From Prorocentrum cordatum (Eukaryota; Sar; Dinophyceae; Prorocentrales; Prorocentraceae): a DNA stretch of 64,000 nucleotides. The position numbers were made by a program, and so were the translations under genes. The notes below the pieces were generated by a model. That model had not been told where the DNA came from, did not search any database, and saw nothing but the letters and a program-made list of their open reading frames with translations. Positions 1 to 11,160 of this stretch are shown here, piece after piece. Within the stretch, counting starts at the first letter, position 1. Each line of letters begins with the position of its first letter. The DNA is taken from the NCBI GenBank assembly GCA_963575745.1, contig CAUYUJ010005780.1:665001-729000 (forward strand), in the 5' to 3' direction.

Positions 1-52
1 TACTACTACTACTACTACTACTACGCTACTACTACTACTACTACTACCACTA
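1..52. repeat. (TAC)n microsatellite
   Basis: Nearly pure TAC/CTA triplets from the window edge with one interruption (CTACG). The array continues beyond the window start, so its true length is unknown. Confidence 0.95.
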
Positions 53-1986
53 CGAGCCACGAGTTTGCAGTTCGCTCACGCGGGGGGGGCTTCATTACAA
101 CCAACACGCTGAAGATAGCGAGGTGGCACCCCTGCGATTGCCCACGAGGATAGGAACTATACGATTGAATTCCCGAATTCCCCTTTGTGCGGTTGCAGAG
201 CCACTTTTTTTTCTGGTCGTAATGGAGACATCGACGCTGGATGTAAAAAAACACATGGTTGTAAAGTGCGGCTCTGGTTGTAAAGACACCTACGCGTTCC
301 TCCCCCCCGGCTCGCGCCACTCGTTCGCGCGCAAACAGGAATTGCGTCCGAAGGTCGATGGCCATTCTGAACGGGATGCGGAGAAGACCCGTGCGCATAG
401 CTACCGCACCCCCCCTTGAACGCGCGCGGGCCCGTCCTCTGGAAGTCCGTCGGTCGCTGAATGTGCGGCGACGTCACCAAAAAGCTGACCGTTTCGCGCG
501 TTTGCTTGCAGGCGGTCCTGACTGGAATGTCCACGGGTTGGTCCTCCATGATCTCCTCGAGACCCCGTTCTGCGAGTCGTCGGCAGGAGCCGCGGCCCCC
601 TCGCCATTGGCGAATAGCACCTGTGGGAAGCGGGTAATCGGCCAGTGGGATAGGCCTCAGCTTCCCTTCCCTGCGGCAGGCGGACACCATCGTAGGTAAT
701 GGGTTTCGGAATCGATTTGCGGGGGAAGTTCTCCCCTGGCGATATGGATTCCGCGCCCCGCTCGCCGTCCAGGAGGCCGATGGAAACGCCAAATTGTCCA
801 GCGATTGGTCGCGGCATCTGCTCGCCGCGCTTGCACCGGCGGCCTTCGGGGTGTCTGGGCGGCACTCATGGTCATAGGAAATATTCCAACTGCGATTTGG
901 ATGAGGGCATTGGCGTTTCTCCCCGAAATCATCGGCAGAAACAGCCCCAAGGACGTTCACGCTTAAGCCGTGACGTTCGCCCTTCTTCTTTCGTACATCA
1001 TCCACTGAAAAAAGGAAAAGCGTAGTTTCCCCATCTGGTGGCATCGCTTTCGTCGATGATAGAACTTTCGGCTGGTAACCAATGCTTGGCCAAATCTCCG
1101 TCATGGGGAAACTTTCGCAACCCGATGAAACGGCAACACGAACTGTTGCTATTCATGGTGGTTTCCTTCTTGTAATAGTTTCGTGCTCAGCTCCAAGCGA
1201 TGCATGGGAAACGTACTCCTTGTAGCCATGGCTTAGTATGGTGCTGTGCCGGTAAGCTATGGCTAAGATCATAAGGGGGACGGCCCTTTCCTGCTGGCCG
1301 GGCGCGCGCGCGGCGGGTGGAACAGTCCTTTCCTGCGACCGAGACCAACACGGCTTCGGTAAATGTCAGCAAGTGAGTCTGAGGCAAAGCCAAAGTGAGA
1401 CTAAACCAATGTTTGCTTCCCTTTCTCCTCATAGTTCTCCTCTTCCTCCTCTTTTCCGCATCATCATCCATCGCCTCCCCGCTTCCTCCCCCTTATCATC
1501 CCGTTCCCAATTCCTCCTCGTTCTCCCACCTCCCCTCCTCCCTTGTCTTCCCACCGTCTCATTCGCCTACTTCTCCTCCTCCTCCTGAAATAAAAAATGA
1601 GAGGACAGAGGCGGCCCAGCAAGCAGCAGCAGGCGGCGAAGAAACCCTGAAAGAATCGCGCACGAACCCGGATCGGGCAGAGGCAGGTGTTGCACACGAG
1701 GCACGACACGACACGACTGCAAGTTCTGCCACAGCGTGCCCGAGCTGGCGCAGCTGGCGATGAGGCGGGAGGGACGGACGCGCGGCGGGGAGTTGTGCGC
1801 CACCAAACCCACCCCCTTTAAGCCGTAGGCGTTCATCCTCCTCGTTTTTGTTTTCCTCCTTCCCCCCTTCCGCTTCGCCCCCCCTCCCTCAAAGACTGGT
1901 GACATCTGCGAACGGTGGCATATGTCCTTCGACGTGCTCTCGGCGCAGACCATAGCATCAGCCTAATCCTGCTGCTAAACGCTCCT
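53..1986. other. No gene recognised
   Basis: Mixed-composition DNA. A minus-strand frame stays open from about 1,104 to 157, but the translation has no recognisable domain and competing frames are equally open over 400-950. A pyrimidine-rich stretch (TCCTCC-type) lies at about 1,425-1,590. I see no splice pattern or domain that supports a gene. Confidence 0.5.
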
Positions 1987-2066
1987 CTTGCTCCTGCTCA
2001 CGCTCCTCCTCCTCCTCCTCCTCCTCCTCCTGCTCCTCCTCCTCCTGCTCCTCCTCCTCCTCCCCG
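1987..2066. repeat. (CTC)n microsatellite
   Basis: CTCCTC triplets with occasional CTG interruptions. Reads as poly-Pro, poly-Leu or poly-Ser on + and poly-Glu on -, so the ORFs across it are artefacts. Confidence 0.95.
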
Positions 2067-2501
2067 CTCCCACTCAAGGCATGTGCCTGCAGTCCATCAC
2101 GGTAGGGACTGGCGGGATGACCAAGTTGGGCTTTGTTGGAGCGAAGTGCCACAGCGATCAGCAGGAGAGTTGAGCCTGGTCAAATGGTGACTTCTTTGCG
2201 AAGTCTCAGGCGCAGCGGGGGTGAAAACTCGACTTCCTCACGTATGGTTCTGCCGCACAACAGCAGACCAGTGCAAAGGTGAGAATTCATGAGCGTTCGT
2301 CGTAAAGGTCTGGGCTGAGGCCCTACTATGCAACTTCAGACACTGACCCTGGCCAAATCGAGCTCCACCCGTTCCCTTCTGTACCAGGTGCCGGGGTCAG
2401 GCTTTCGAAATTCTGACTCCAAACGCCAACCCGCGGCTTGGATCCCCGCTCGTGGGAGACCGGCCGAAAGCTCTTCTTCGGCCCGCTCTAGAGGCCTCCA
2501 A

Positions 2502-2698
2502 GATGGGGTCCGAGTAGATTGGGTCGGAGGATCGCGCTGCATCGCCGTTTCATCGGCGATGTATCGGCGACCTCGGCGATGCATCGGCGCCGTCAACGTG
2601 GAGAAAATCGGGTTCCACGTAGAGCTGCATCGCCGATGCATCCGCAATGCATCACAGATGCGGCGCGATCCTCCGACTCCATCTACTCCGACCCCATC
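2502..2698. mobile_element. Foldback/MITE-like element, ~197 bp
   Basis: The first ~39 bp (starting GATGGGGTC) and the last ~39 bp (ending GACCCCATC) are inverted complements with about four mismatches. The interior is built from repeated CATCGGCGATG palindromes. It has no coding capacity, so it fits a non-autonomous inverted-repeat element. A fragment with the same terminus and the same GTGGAGRAAATCGGG interior lies at 43,886-43,980, which shows it is a family and not a one-off hairpin. Confidence 0.75.
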
Positions 2699-4104
2699 TG
2701 GGAAGCCAAGACTGCCTAGACTCTGTGTCTCTCTCTCTCTCTCTGCGCCCTGCCCCCTCCGCAATGGGCATGATGGAGCTGCCTTGGTCGCGGATCCCCG
2801 CCCGCACGATCGGGCGGCCACGATCGAACTCACAGCCAACGTCGGCCAGCGCCATCCGGGAGACGACCGGGCGTCGGGAACACCACTGGCGCTCAGGCCA
2901 TACACGGGGTCGGTCGGGAACTTTTACTTGGCGTGTCGCGGCGGCGGCCCGGGAAATTGACGTTGACGCTGACGCTTGGGGACCAGGAAATGGATAGTGT
3001 GGCGCGCCGAAGCGTGGTGGGCCAGGACCTGCGGAACGACACGCTGTCCAGGAGTTCCCGGACGTAAGAGCTATGCATAGAGGCCCGAATTCGCTGGCAA
3101 TAGCCCGCCCCGACCGTCAGTCCACGGCATCGGCCACCCTGGCGGCAACCTCCCGTAGAAGGGTTGCACGCTGACAACAGCAATAGACACGCGATTTCCA
3201 CTACTCGCAAATGTAACTACTCGCAAATGCCACTGGATTCGCCGCGGGGGATTTACGACCCACTGCATCGAGGCAAACATGTGTTCTTTTCCGGACGTTT
3301 GCGAGTAGGCACTCTGCGAGAGGTGGAACGCGCTCGGTGAACCAAAGTCAGGGATCGCCTACATCAGGGGAGGCGAGCCCGTCGATGCTGGTAGCAACAT
3401 TTAGGAGTGCCAGGTATCACCACCACCCAGATTTGAGGTCGTCTTCTCGGAGATCCAGATAAGCGCCGCGCTTCTCCGCACCACGTGCAGCCCTGGCATC
3501 TTCGGCGAGGCGACCACGTCAGACGCGCTCGCGGAGAAGCCATCGTACTCGTCCTGCGGCCCCGCCCTTCGTTGCTGGCTCCCCGTGATGCACGGGGTTC
3601 GTCAGAGGTTTCCCGGAGGGCGCAGTGTCAGAGAATGCGCGAGCCACCGCTGTGGCCGCAGCGGGGTGAACGATGCGTGCGCCTAATTGAAGAATGAAAA
3701 TCGATGAGCGTAGTTTGGTTTCGCCTATGAGGCACGAAGAATGCGAGGGTGACGAACGAGGCAGGGTGAGAGAGTTAGCGCACCGACAATGGGGCCATAG
3801 CTGGGGTTCGCCATTGCGCACGAAGGGGGCGATGGGTGTGCAGAATGGGGCGGGGAGAAAACTTGGACGCACCAACGGTGGAACCGTAGCTGGAGCTCCA
3901 TGTGGGGTAAGAAGCGCGCGAAAGGGATGGTGCGCCGAGCCGAGCAGAGTGAACGAACGCGCGATCCTCCGCTGGGGCCGTACGTACGAATTTCCGCACT
4001 CGTGCACTGGCGCCGGGACTGCGCATTCTGCCATACCACCCGTCGCTGCTCGGCCGCCACCTCTTCCATGGTAAACTATTTTCCTTTCGGGTGGCGATGC
4101 TGCG
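2699..4104. other. Gene-free stretch with an irregular tandem repeat
   Basis: No gene recognised. At about 3,636-3,990 a degenerate unit recurs (GCGCACC-x-CGGTGG-x-CCGTAGCTGG-type) at about 3,636, 3,779, 3,865 and 3,960, so spacing is irregular. Several frames stay open across it because the units lack stops. Confidence 0.4.
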
Positions 4105-4341
4105 ATGCAAATTGTGCGGACGGTCTCTTCTGAAATGGCCCAGACAGCAAGTAGTTTCTGGCAAGGTTACGCTTGCGATCCAACACTCAGCTCAGCACAG
4201 CTGCTGGACGAGTTCCCGGCGGCCCTGGGTGTTCTAGAAAGCATTCTGGGTGACGACAAGGGCTGGAACCCCTTCATGGATGTGAACTTACAGCAAAAAC
4301 AAATGGATAGTTCGAGGCTGCTGTTAGGGCAAGTTTGCTGA
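4105..4341 (+). CDS. Possible coding fragment, unknown function
   Basis: A 78-codon + strand frame with balanced, protein-like composition in its last ~65 residues (QTASSFWQGYACDP through LLDEFPAALGVLESILGDDKGWNPF). The flanking DNA does not read this way. No family is recognised. It could be a single exon or the relic of one. I see no matching neighbour exon, no clear splice boundary that I would defend, and no start context. Dinoflagellate genes are often intron-rich, so a lone exon is possible, but chance is not excluded. Confidence 0.2.
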   Translation: MQIVRTVSSEMAQTASSFWQGYACDPTLSSAQLLDEFPAALGVLESILGDDKGWNPFMDVNLQQKQMDSSRLLLGQVC

Positions 4342-4994
4342 GCAGTCCAGAAGAAGGTCAACAGAGGAAAACCCACGTGCCAGGACTTCCCACTGGTGAG
4401 TCAATCCACAAACTGGACCTGGACCGTACGTGGAGGAGGCATGCAATCTCATTCCGTCGTAACGCTTCTCTTAAACAGAGCGCCTACCGGAGCCCCGCGG
4501 AACCCATACTCCAAGCAACTACGAGAAACCGCTCGAGCGATTCGCTCCAGACCGTTGCAATTCAAACCCGAACACGCGTACGCATGCACTAGCATACCCT
4601 CCTCGCCCTCCTCTGCCCCCTCAATTCCAAGGGATGGACACAGAGAGGGACAATGATAAATGATAACAACCCTGCCCCGCCGGATGCAGGGTGTCCATGT
4701 GCAGGCTTGCCCAATCGTCAAACCTGGCAGCTAGAACAGACAGCGAAGTTGAAAGGTATCCGAACATGCGCAAATACTATTCACTGCCCACTCCGTGCCA
4801 CGAGGTAAGAGTGGAGGGATGGCAACAGACAGCCTGCCAACAATCGCCCTTGCCATAAGTGCCTGCATTTGAGTAGAACCCTCGGACAACGTGTGCTGCC
4901 GCCCGAGTCGGAACGACGGTTGTCCGCTGGCGCAGACCCACGTCATGTCAGAGGTGGATTGGCCACTTCTCGTCGGCGAGCCCAGGAGGAAGTG
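4342..4994. other. No gene recognised
   Basis: Unstructured DNA. A partial minus-orientation copy of the short CACGGAGTGGGC repeat (fuller copies near 34,691 and 38,641) lies at about 4,782-4,800. Confidence 0.4.
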
Positions 4995-5190
4995 AGTGAG
5001 GGCAGGCCTCCTGAGAAGGCGGCGGGGCTTCTCAGAACCTCTCGTGCCTTCTAAGAAGCCGTCAGCGTCTGCGCAACAGCCTTGAAAGCTCCTCAGCGGG
5101 CGCGAGGGCCTTTTTGGAAGCCCCGCCACCCTCTGAGAAGACATGCCCCTCTCACACCCCCTCTGGGCTCGCCGCCGAACTTCGGGGCGA
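4995..5190 (+). repeat. Dispersed repeat G, copy 1
   Basis: A series of CTTCTCAGAA/CTTCTAAGAAGCCGTC segments ending in CTCGCCGCCGAA. A second, diverged copy in the same order lies at 51,625-51,810, so this is a dispersed repeat family rather than a gene. Function unknown. Confidence 0.6.
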
Positions 5191-5380
5191 CAACGATCGC
5201 TACGCTAGGCATGCCCGCGGCGCCTGGTCGAGCAGAGGCTCGGGTGGAAGCTCGGACGGAAGCTCAGGGAAGCCGCGGGGGTCCAGGACCCGCCGAGGGT
5301 CCGAGAAGGCAGCGATGTGCCCAAGGTGAACAGGAAACGTAAATGCGCCAAAGCACGGCGCGAACGGCGGGCTGTTTAAT

Positions 5381-5590
5381 TTGGAGCGTCCGGCACCGGA
5401 GCAATTCTTTACTCCTGCCCGCGTACGCGAGATCCTCGGTTATCAGTTCGATGAGGCGCGCACGACATGTAAGGATACGCGGGGAGGGGGACGCAAGCGT
5501 TCGTTCATTACACCTGCAATATTTGCGTTCGATGTGCAGAACAGGCTGGTCATGTACAGGGACTCGTGCTCTTCGTCAGGGTTGTCATAA
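5381..5590 (+). CDS. Possible coding fragment, unknown function
   Basis: A 69-codon frame whose first ~60 residues look protein-like: APEQFFTPARVREILGYQFDEARTTCKDTR, then RKRSFITPAIFAFDVQNRLVMYRD. No family is recognised. The frame is open for a few residues upstream of the ATG. Composition differs from the repeat DNA on either side. It could be an orphan exon or decayed gene. Confidence is low because of its length and the lack of neighbouring exons. Confidence 0.22.
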   Translation: MERPAPEQFFTPARVREILGYQFDEARTTCKDTRGGGRKRSFITPAIFAFDVQNRLVMYRDSCSSSGLS

Positions 5591-6029
5591 TTGTTCCTCG
5601 CTTGCGTTCTCTGTTTGGTCCCGACTGTGAGCGCAGGCGGGTAGGACCTGGATGAGCACGGGGCTCATGGTATCGGGGTAGCGCGACGGAGCGCCAAACA
5701 TATAAAAGCAATAACAACACACGGGGTATGACAGCTAAACCCGCAGCTCGTGTGCATACTGACCTGGCACGTGCGCGCATCATTACGCATGGTGCTGTGA
5801 ATTTCGCGCGCCTGGTGCCAACATACAACGGGAATCAAACGATCGGCGGAGATAACATCCTGCTCTCAACTGTCGTCGTGGTGGCCACCTCCGTGGAACA
5901 ACTGGTTCCCGGCGAGCCGTCACCCGCCATACTCGTCGATTGCGTGCTGTTGGTCCGGCGCGCGCCGTCGAGGCCGCGACTTACCGTATTGAGCAGGGAC
6001 CGACCGTCCCGGTATTCCTATCAGCCTAC
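5591..6029. other. No gene recognised
   Basis: Mixed-composition DNA; several short open frames on both strands, none with a recognisable domain. Confidence 0.4.
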
Positions 6030-6170
6030 CACGAAATGTTCTTAGAACCCAAGAATGTTCCAAACCAATGTTCTTATAACATAGGTCCGATGTGTTAAAA
6101 CAGGGCGGACCCAGCCAGAAATGTTCTAAGAACATTTCGTGCAAACCACAAAAAGGGTTCTTAGAACATT
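6030..6170. mobile_element. Palindrome cluster, MITE-like
   Basis: The 19-base left arm (6,030-6,048, CACGAAATGTTCTTAGAAC) is perfectly inverted at 6,123-6,141. A further GGGTTCTTAGAACATT lies at 6,155-6,170. The short palindrome TGTTCTTAGAACA or a near match occurs about five times in 141 bp. It is AT-rich compared with its surroundings and has no coding capacity. Best read as a small foldback element. Dense binding sites for a dimeric protein are an alternative. Confidence 0.65.
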
Positions 6171-8459
6171 ATTTGGTGGGCCTATAGGCGAGCCAGGACG
6201 CTTCGCCACTGCTTGATCGTACTCACTACCTGCTGGAACGCCATGCTCGTGACGCTGGCCTTTACGAATTTGATCTCCCCCTCGTCACCACGGCTCATGC
6301 GGTGCCTGCCAGAAACCACGCTGTGCGACCCTGACCTACTAGTTCAGCCCGCGCTGTAAACATGTCTGGACGGGGGGCAAGATCATTGACTGAACCCTCG
6401 CCGGGCTGCCAAGCGTTGAACATCGAGCGAGGCCAACGCATAGCAGCGCATCGTGCTGCCTCGACTCAAACTGCACGCTCGTCGCTCGTGAAGTTGCTGC
6501 ACCTGGAACTGGCGGTCTGCTGCTTTGCTGACCGCTGCGCGCCATTATTTTGCAAACCCCGCCACAACTCCAAGCCGTCGCCGCGCAATTGCACCGCATT
6601 CTCGGTCAACAGCACCTTGGGACCGCGGAGCCGCCTGCCTGCTGCACTCTGGGCGCAGGGTGACCTACTGCCTGTCATCGTGCTCGAGTCCAACGCTTCA
6701 AATCCTTCCTGGAAGCCTGCACGGTATCAACTTCCCCCTGACTCGAGGCTCTGGGCAACCCAGCGATGGACGCGCGATCGTTCTGGTCAGGGGACGTGGT
6801 CGTGGAGGCCAAAGTGGGGAGCTGCAGCTTCGCGCCACAACTGTTGCCGCTCCTGCTGCTACCCCTGCCTCGCTGCTGGTCCTACGCACCCGCGGAAGAC
6901 CAGGCAGAACGGCTGCTCTCCACCAGGCCGATGCCAAGACGTATCTGCCATGCTAATATCCGTCGTGCCGCCGCTCGTGGCCAGCACTCCGGTGCCCGCC
7001 CGCCATGCTGCCACCTGGCGCGCTAGTCGCGAGGCGCCCGGCACGCCGCTCGCCACTTCGCGGAGGTCAAGCTGCGGCTTTGCGTCGTGCTGCATCTCGC
7101 GCCCGTGCTCAAGCCATCTGCTGCGACGCCAATCCCAGTAGCTGCTCATCTTCGCCGTGCCACTGATGGCAATTGTCTGTCGTGCTGGATCATATCATGA
7201 TGCCACTGGTAACTGCCCAACCGTGCCGTGCTCGCACCCGTAATGCCTCTGATGTCGCACGACCAGGCTAGCGCGAACAGCCTGGCACGCCCAACAGCAA
7301 AAGACTAAAGCTGCTGCTCGCCGTCGTGTTGTAGATGATGTCTGTCCTTCTACCTGCCGCACTGTCTGGACCCAGACACGGAAGTCCGACCAGAGCAGCT
7401 GCCCACCGACTGTCATGCCAGTACCCACCAGGCGTTTACTGGTGCCTGGCGTGCTGGTACCAATCATTCTGCTCGGCATCGTAGCTGTCAATATGTCGCG
7501 AGTCACCCCAACAAACCCGTGGAGATCAAGAATGTGAAACCGACGTTGTCCGTCGTGCAGCACTGGCCCCGTCCTGTTGCCACCTCCCATGCTGCTGGTT
7601 CTCTGCAATGCGGCTACTGGCACCTGTAGGCCACGGTGCTCCTGGCTTGACGGTGCATGCCATGCTGGTCGACTCCGTGGCTGTCGCCCCCCCCCCCAAG
7701 GTCAAGGTGGAGTTGCTGCAATGCGTGCTGCTGTGTACAGTCTGAGCTGCGTCTACGTCGACGCACACATAATGCAACGCGCATAAGATCAAGGGCTCAT
7801 CATGCAGCAAATCCTGCACGGCAAGATATACATGACGTTTGGTGCACAACTATTGGCACAACCGCTTACTGCGGTAAGATACGTCATGCGTGGTGAACTG
7901 CGCTTTGAATATCGCGTGCATGCAATTCGCGCCGTCAAGTAGAGACGGATACAAACGCTGCAACGAACATGGCGCACTATGCGAACTCACTCGCCGTACA
8001 CCGCGTGTCCGTGTTCGATCCCATCCTCATACGTGGGTTGTTGTCTTCTCTGCACGTCCCCGAGCAGGAACCTCACTCATCCACCCCTTTCACACTCATC
8101 ATCTTCATCATGACCGCATCACTCGTCATTATCATCATCATCGTTCTTTCGTTCGGACTGCCGCTGGGCCTACCAAGCGCGTGAGAAGGGTGTTCTGAAG
8201 TTGCTGGCATGGCACCACGACGAGCTCATAGCGACCCCAGGGGGCCTTCGACTGGATCTAGTGACATGTCTGTGCCTTCACAACTGCTCAACGAGGTTGT
8301 ATCCCCTGGCTGGGAATACGGAATGTGATGGGAATGATCGACCGCATCATCATCACGGCCCGTGATCATCATTCATACACTCGTCATTTCAGCTCGCGCA
8401 CTCAGTCATGCAATCATACAGTCATCACTAAACACACATGAAGGTCTCGAAAAGGAACC
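6171..8459. other. No intact gene recognised
   Basis: A + strand frame is open at 6,362-7,141 and others overlap it, all Ser/Arg/Cys-rich with no domain. Short stretches switch frame repeatedly (for example, the translation is more protein-like in a second frame near 6,770-6,960), so a badly decayed coding relic is conceivable but unproven. ATC/TCA-rich low-complexity DNA lies at about 8,085-8,150 and 8,340-8,430. Confidence 0.4.
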
Positions 8460-8931
8460 TCATCTGTAGCTGACTTGTGAGGGAGTCTCAAGCGAGAGCC
8501 CCTCTTTAGAGGCTCACCAGAACATGTTACTAATCCGAAAGGGGGCATTCGAAACCTCTAGCTATCGAGATGGTAGCGCTCCTGCGGACTGACTTATCGA
8601 AGACAATGTCGAGCGATAGCCTCATGTGCGAGCGCATTGCGAGGAAATCTCGAGCGGAGGCCCAACCCCCTTGGTCTCCCATGCTACCACCCAAGCGGGG
8701 TCGTCAAAAACCTGCAACCGCCGTTAAGTGTTGGATCCTGGAGATCGGCGTTGGTAAAAGTATCGAGCGGGATCCTCATTTGTGAGCGCATTGCGAGGAA
8801 GTCTCACGCGGAAACCCTCTCCCTGTAGGCCGTCCCCAGATCATGTTACCGATCCGAGGGGGTCATCCAACAGGGTCATCCAACACTTGTAGTAGTTAGT
8901 CGTCGCGCCACTGAGGACTGCATCTGAAAGA

Positions 8932-9746
8932 AATCCCACCAGCCCTCTGGGCGTCGGTGGTTTAGGGCGTTTCCTCTTCCACCCCTCCCTCTTCCCCTTC
9001 GGGGAGGGGTTTACCCCTCCCCCTACCCCCTCCCCACTGACCTGGACAGGAGGGGCGGGGAGCGGTCAGAGCGTCCAAAACAGCCTCGGCGAGGAAGCCA
9101 AAATCATTGATTTTAGCACGGTTTTGGCCCCATGTTGGCCTCCTGGGGGGGCAACGCTAATTAAAGCTCAGCTCTTCTTTGATAGATCTCCTCCAAGATG
9201 GCACAAAGAAGCGCCCAGGAGGCTCCAAGAGGTCCCAAGATGGCCCCAAGATGGCCCCAAGAGGCCCCCAAGAGGCCCCCAGAAGGCCCCCAAGAAGACC
9301 CTCAGAGGCCCCAAGAGGCCCCCCCCGAGGCACCCAAGACCCCGAAGAGCCCCCCAGGATCGCCAAGAGACCCCCAAGACGTCCCAAGAGGCCCCCAAGA
9401 ATCGCCCAAGAGATACTCCAAGAGGCTCCTAGAGGCATCCAAGAGACCTCTGGCCCGTGTGCTTGCCCTCCTCCTCCTCCTCCTCCTCCTGTTCCTCCTT
9501 CCTGCTCCTACTCCTTCTCTTCCTCCTCCTCCTCCTCCTCCTCCTCCTCCGCCTCCTCCTCATCCTATTCATCCTCCGTCTTCCCACTCCCGCATCCATC
9601 CATCCATCCACCTCCTCCTTCTCCTCCTCACTCCTTTGCACGGTTCGGCCGTCCTCCTCTTTGCTGCCGCACTTCCCTGATCACCTCAACTCGCCTGGAC
9701 ATCGTTTCGGGATGGGCTGGTGGGGATAAGCGAAGCGTCTAGAATT
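8932..9746 (+). repeat. Dispersed repeat A, copy 1
   Basis: Begins AATCCCACCAGCCCTCTGGG and ends GCGAAGCGTCTAGAAT. It matches 63,343-63,826 almost continuously except for ~330 extra bases (about 9,360-9,685) carrying a CTC microsatellite. Contains a polypyrimidine block, a unique ~150-bp core (CCAAAATCATTGATTTTA) and a CCAAGAGGCCCC array. Open frames on both strands are by-products of the stop-poor repeat. Its termini are not inverted repeats, so the class is unknown. Confidence 0.85.
9466..9640. repeat. (CTC)n microsatellite
   Basis: CTCCTC triplets and CATCCATC interruptions, lying in the part of repeat A that the 63-kb copy lacks. Confidence 0.9.
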
Positions 9747-10194
9747 TCGAACGCGACTTTCATGTGTAATTACATTGCGAGGATGTCTCGAGCGGGAGCC
9801 CTCTCGCCAAGGGCCCGTTAGATCATGTTACCGACCCGAGGGGGTCATCCCAAACCTGCAACCGTCGTCACCCATGGGACCCTGAGGAAAGAATCTGGAG
9901 GAAATCTCTAATTGGAACCTCGTATGTTAATGGTGGTGGGCGATACAACAACTACACCACCTCTGCCCCGGGGGGTCGCCTTCGTATTGTGTAGGATATA
10001 CAAACAATCTCTGGGGGGCGAAAGTGTGGTTTAAATCGTCCTCTCCTCGCAAGCGGAGGAGTAGGAAGGAGAAGGGGTTGAGTCCACCGGGTGGAGGAAG
10101 GGGAGCAGAGGGACCGGCGAAAACCCAAGACTCATCCACGAGATTGGAATACACCTTCCCTCAAGTTCCCTTCGCATGAGCCCCTGTAAAGGTT

Positions 10195-10612
10195 CATTTT
10201 CAGTGAGGGAAGTGCCCCATTGGAAAACAACCGTTTGAAAGTCCAGAACTGTGCCAGAATATCACTCCGGGAACTTGGGCGCCGCGAGCCACCGGTCTTG
10301 ACGTCCCTGAATCTTGCCCGAACACCGTTCCTGGGACTTCAACACCGCGAATCAACGTGACCGTTGCGCCCTGCCATCCCGACATCGTTCCATAACATAC
10401 CTTCTGGTACGTTAACCATGAGAACCCTTCGAACTGCTGCAAACTCTTAAGACGGATGCGCGCAACGCTAAGACAAAGGGGCCACCCTCCATCCGCGAAG
10501 CTCTTCCAAACTTTAGAATCTAACGTGCACGGCGCTACGGCGAGAATCACATTTTGAAAACGGGCCGCCCTCCATCCGTGAAGCTGTTGCAAACTTGAAC
10601 TTCAGGAGAACA
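10195..10612 (-). repeat. Dispersed repeat D/E, inverted copy
   Basis: Read on the minus strand this holds GTTTGCAGCAGTT, GATGGAGGGCGG, GTTTTCAAAATGTG and CTCGCCGTAGCGCC, followed by units of GATTCGCGGTGTT/CCCAGGAACGGTGTT. The same two modules in the same order occur on the plus strand at 52,910-53,540. An open minus frame of 130 codons here is repeat-derived. Confidence 0.65.
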
Positions 10613-11160
10613 AATACTGAGGAGGTCTCAGGCGACATGCCTGTCCCGCCTTTTCGACTGGCCTCGGGGTGCGACAGGGAGTGGGGAGGGGCAGCGAGCG
10701 ACGGAGCACCTCCTGGCCTCCCCTGGCCTTCGGACTGCCAGCCCTAGGGCCTCCCTTGGCCTCCCAGACGCCCCCTCTGCCGACCCGAACGGTCCGCCCT
10801 CTGTGAGCCGAGGTCCTTGGCTCGGTAGATGGGGGCCACGGGGCCGGCGAAACTATTTGTCTGATCGTCCCCCAAGAAAAAATCGGTCCGTCATCGTCTC
10901 CCACCATTATTGGACTAAAAGCGAAGGGTCTCCTTAACGGCAAGGGGATCTCGAGCCGGAGCCCCTTCCTGCAGGGCTCCCCCGATCAGGTCACCAATCC
11001 CGCGGGGCAATCCGAACCCCGTAACTGTCGTTAGGCTTCGGCTTGTGTGAACTGACTTTGGAGAACGTCTCGAGAGGGAGCCCCCTATTGGGCCCCCTGA
11101 TCATGTTACAAATTCAACACACTCATCCGAAACCTGTAACACTTGTCACTTCTGAGCTGT

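Larger units (their letters stand above)
8460..11160 (+). repeat. Diverged ~130-bp repeat family C
   Basis: Units read GGAAGTCTCGAGCGGGAGCCC, then ~25 variable bases, GATCATGTTACCGATCCGAGGGGGTCATCC, then AACCTGYAACCGTCGTTA. They begin near 8,477, 8,637, 8,795, 9,780, 10,945 and 11,063. Between units 3 and 4 the ~815-bp repeat A is inserted, and between units 4 and 5 lies the inverted D/E repeat. No ORF spans a unit. Function unknown. Confidence 0.6.

Noticed and set aside
157-1104. 315-codon minus-strand ORF
   Set aside because: No domain, three overlapping minus frames equally open, composition shifts along its length.
6362-7141. 259-codon + strand ORF, possible retroelement gag remnant
   Set aside because: No zinc knuckle, protease or reverse-transcriptase motif found in any frame; only vague coding character with frame switching.
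9157-9438. ORFs reading GASWGPLGGLLGASW (minus) or GPQEAPKRPP (plus)
   Set aside because: Translations of the CCAAGAGGCCCC repeat, which lacks stops in several frames; the same products appear at every array.
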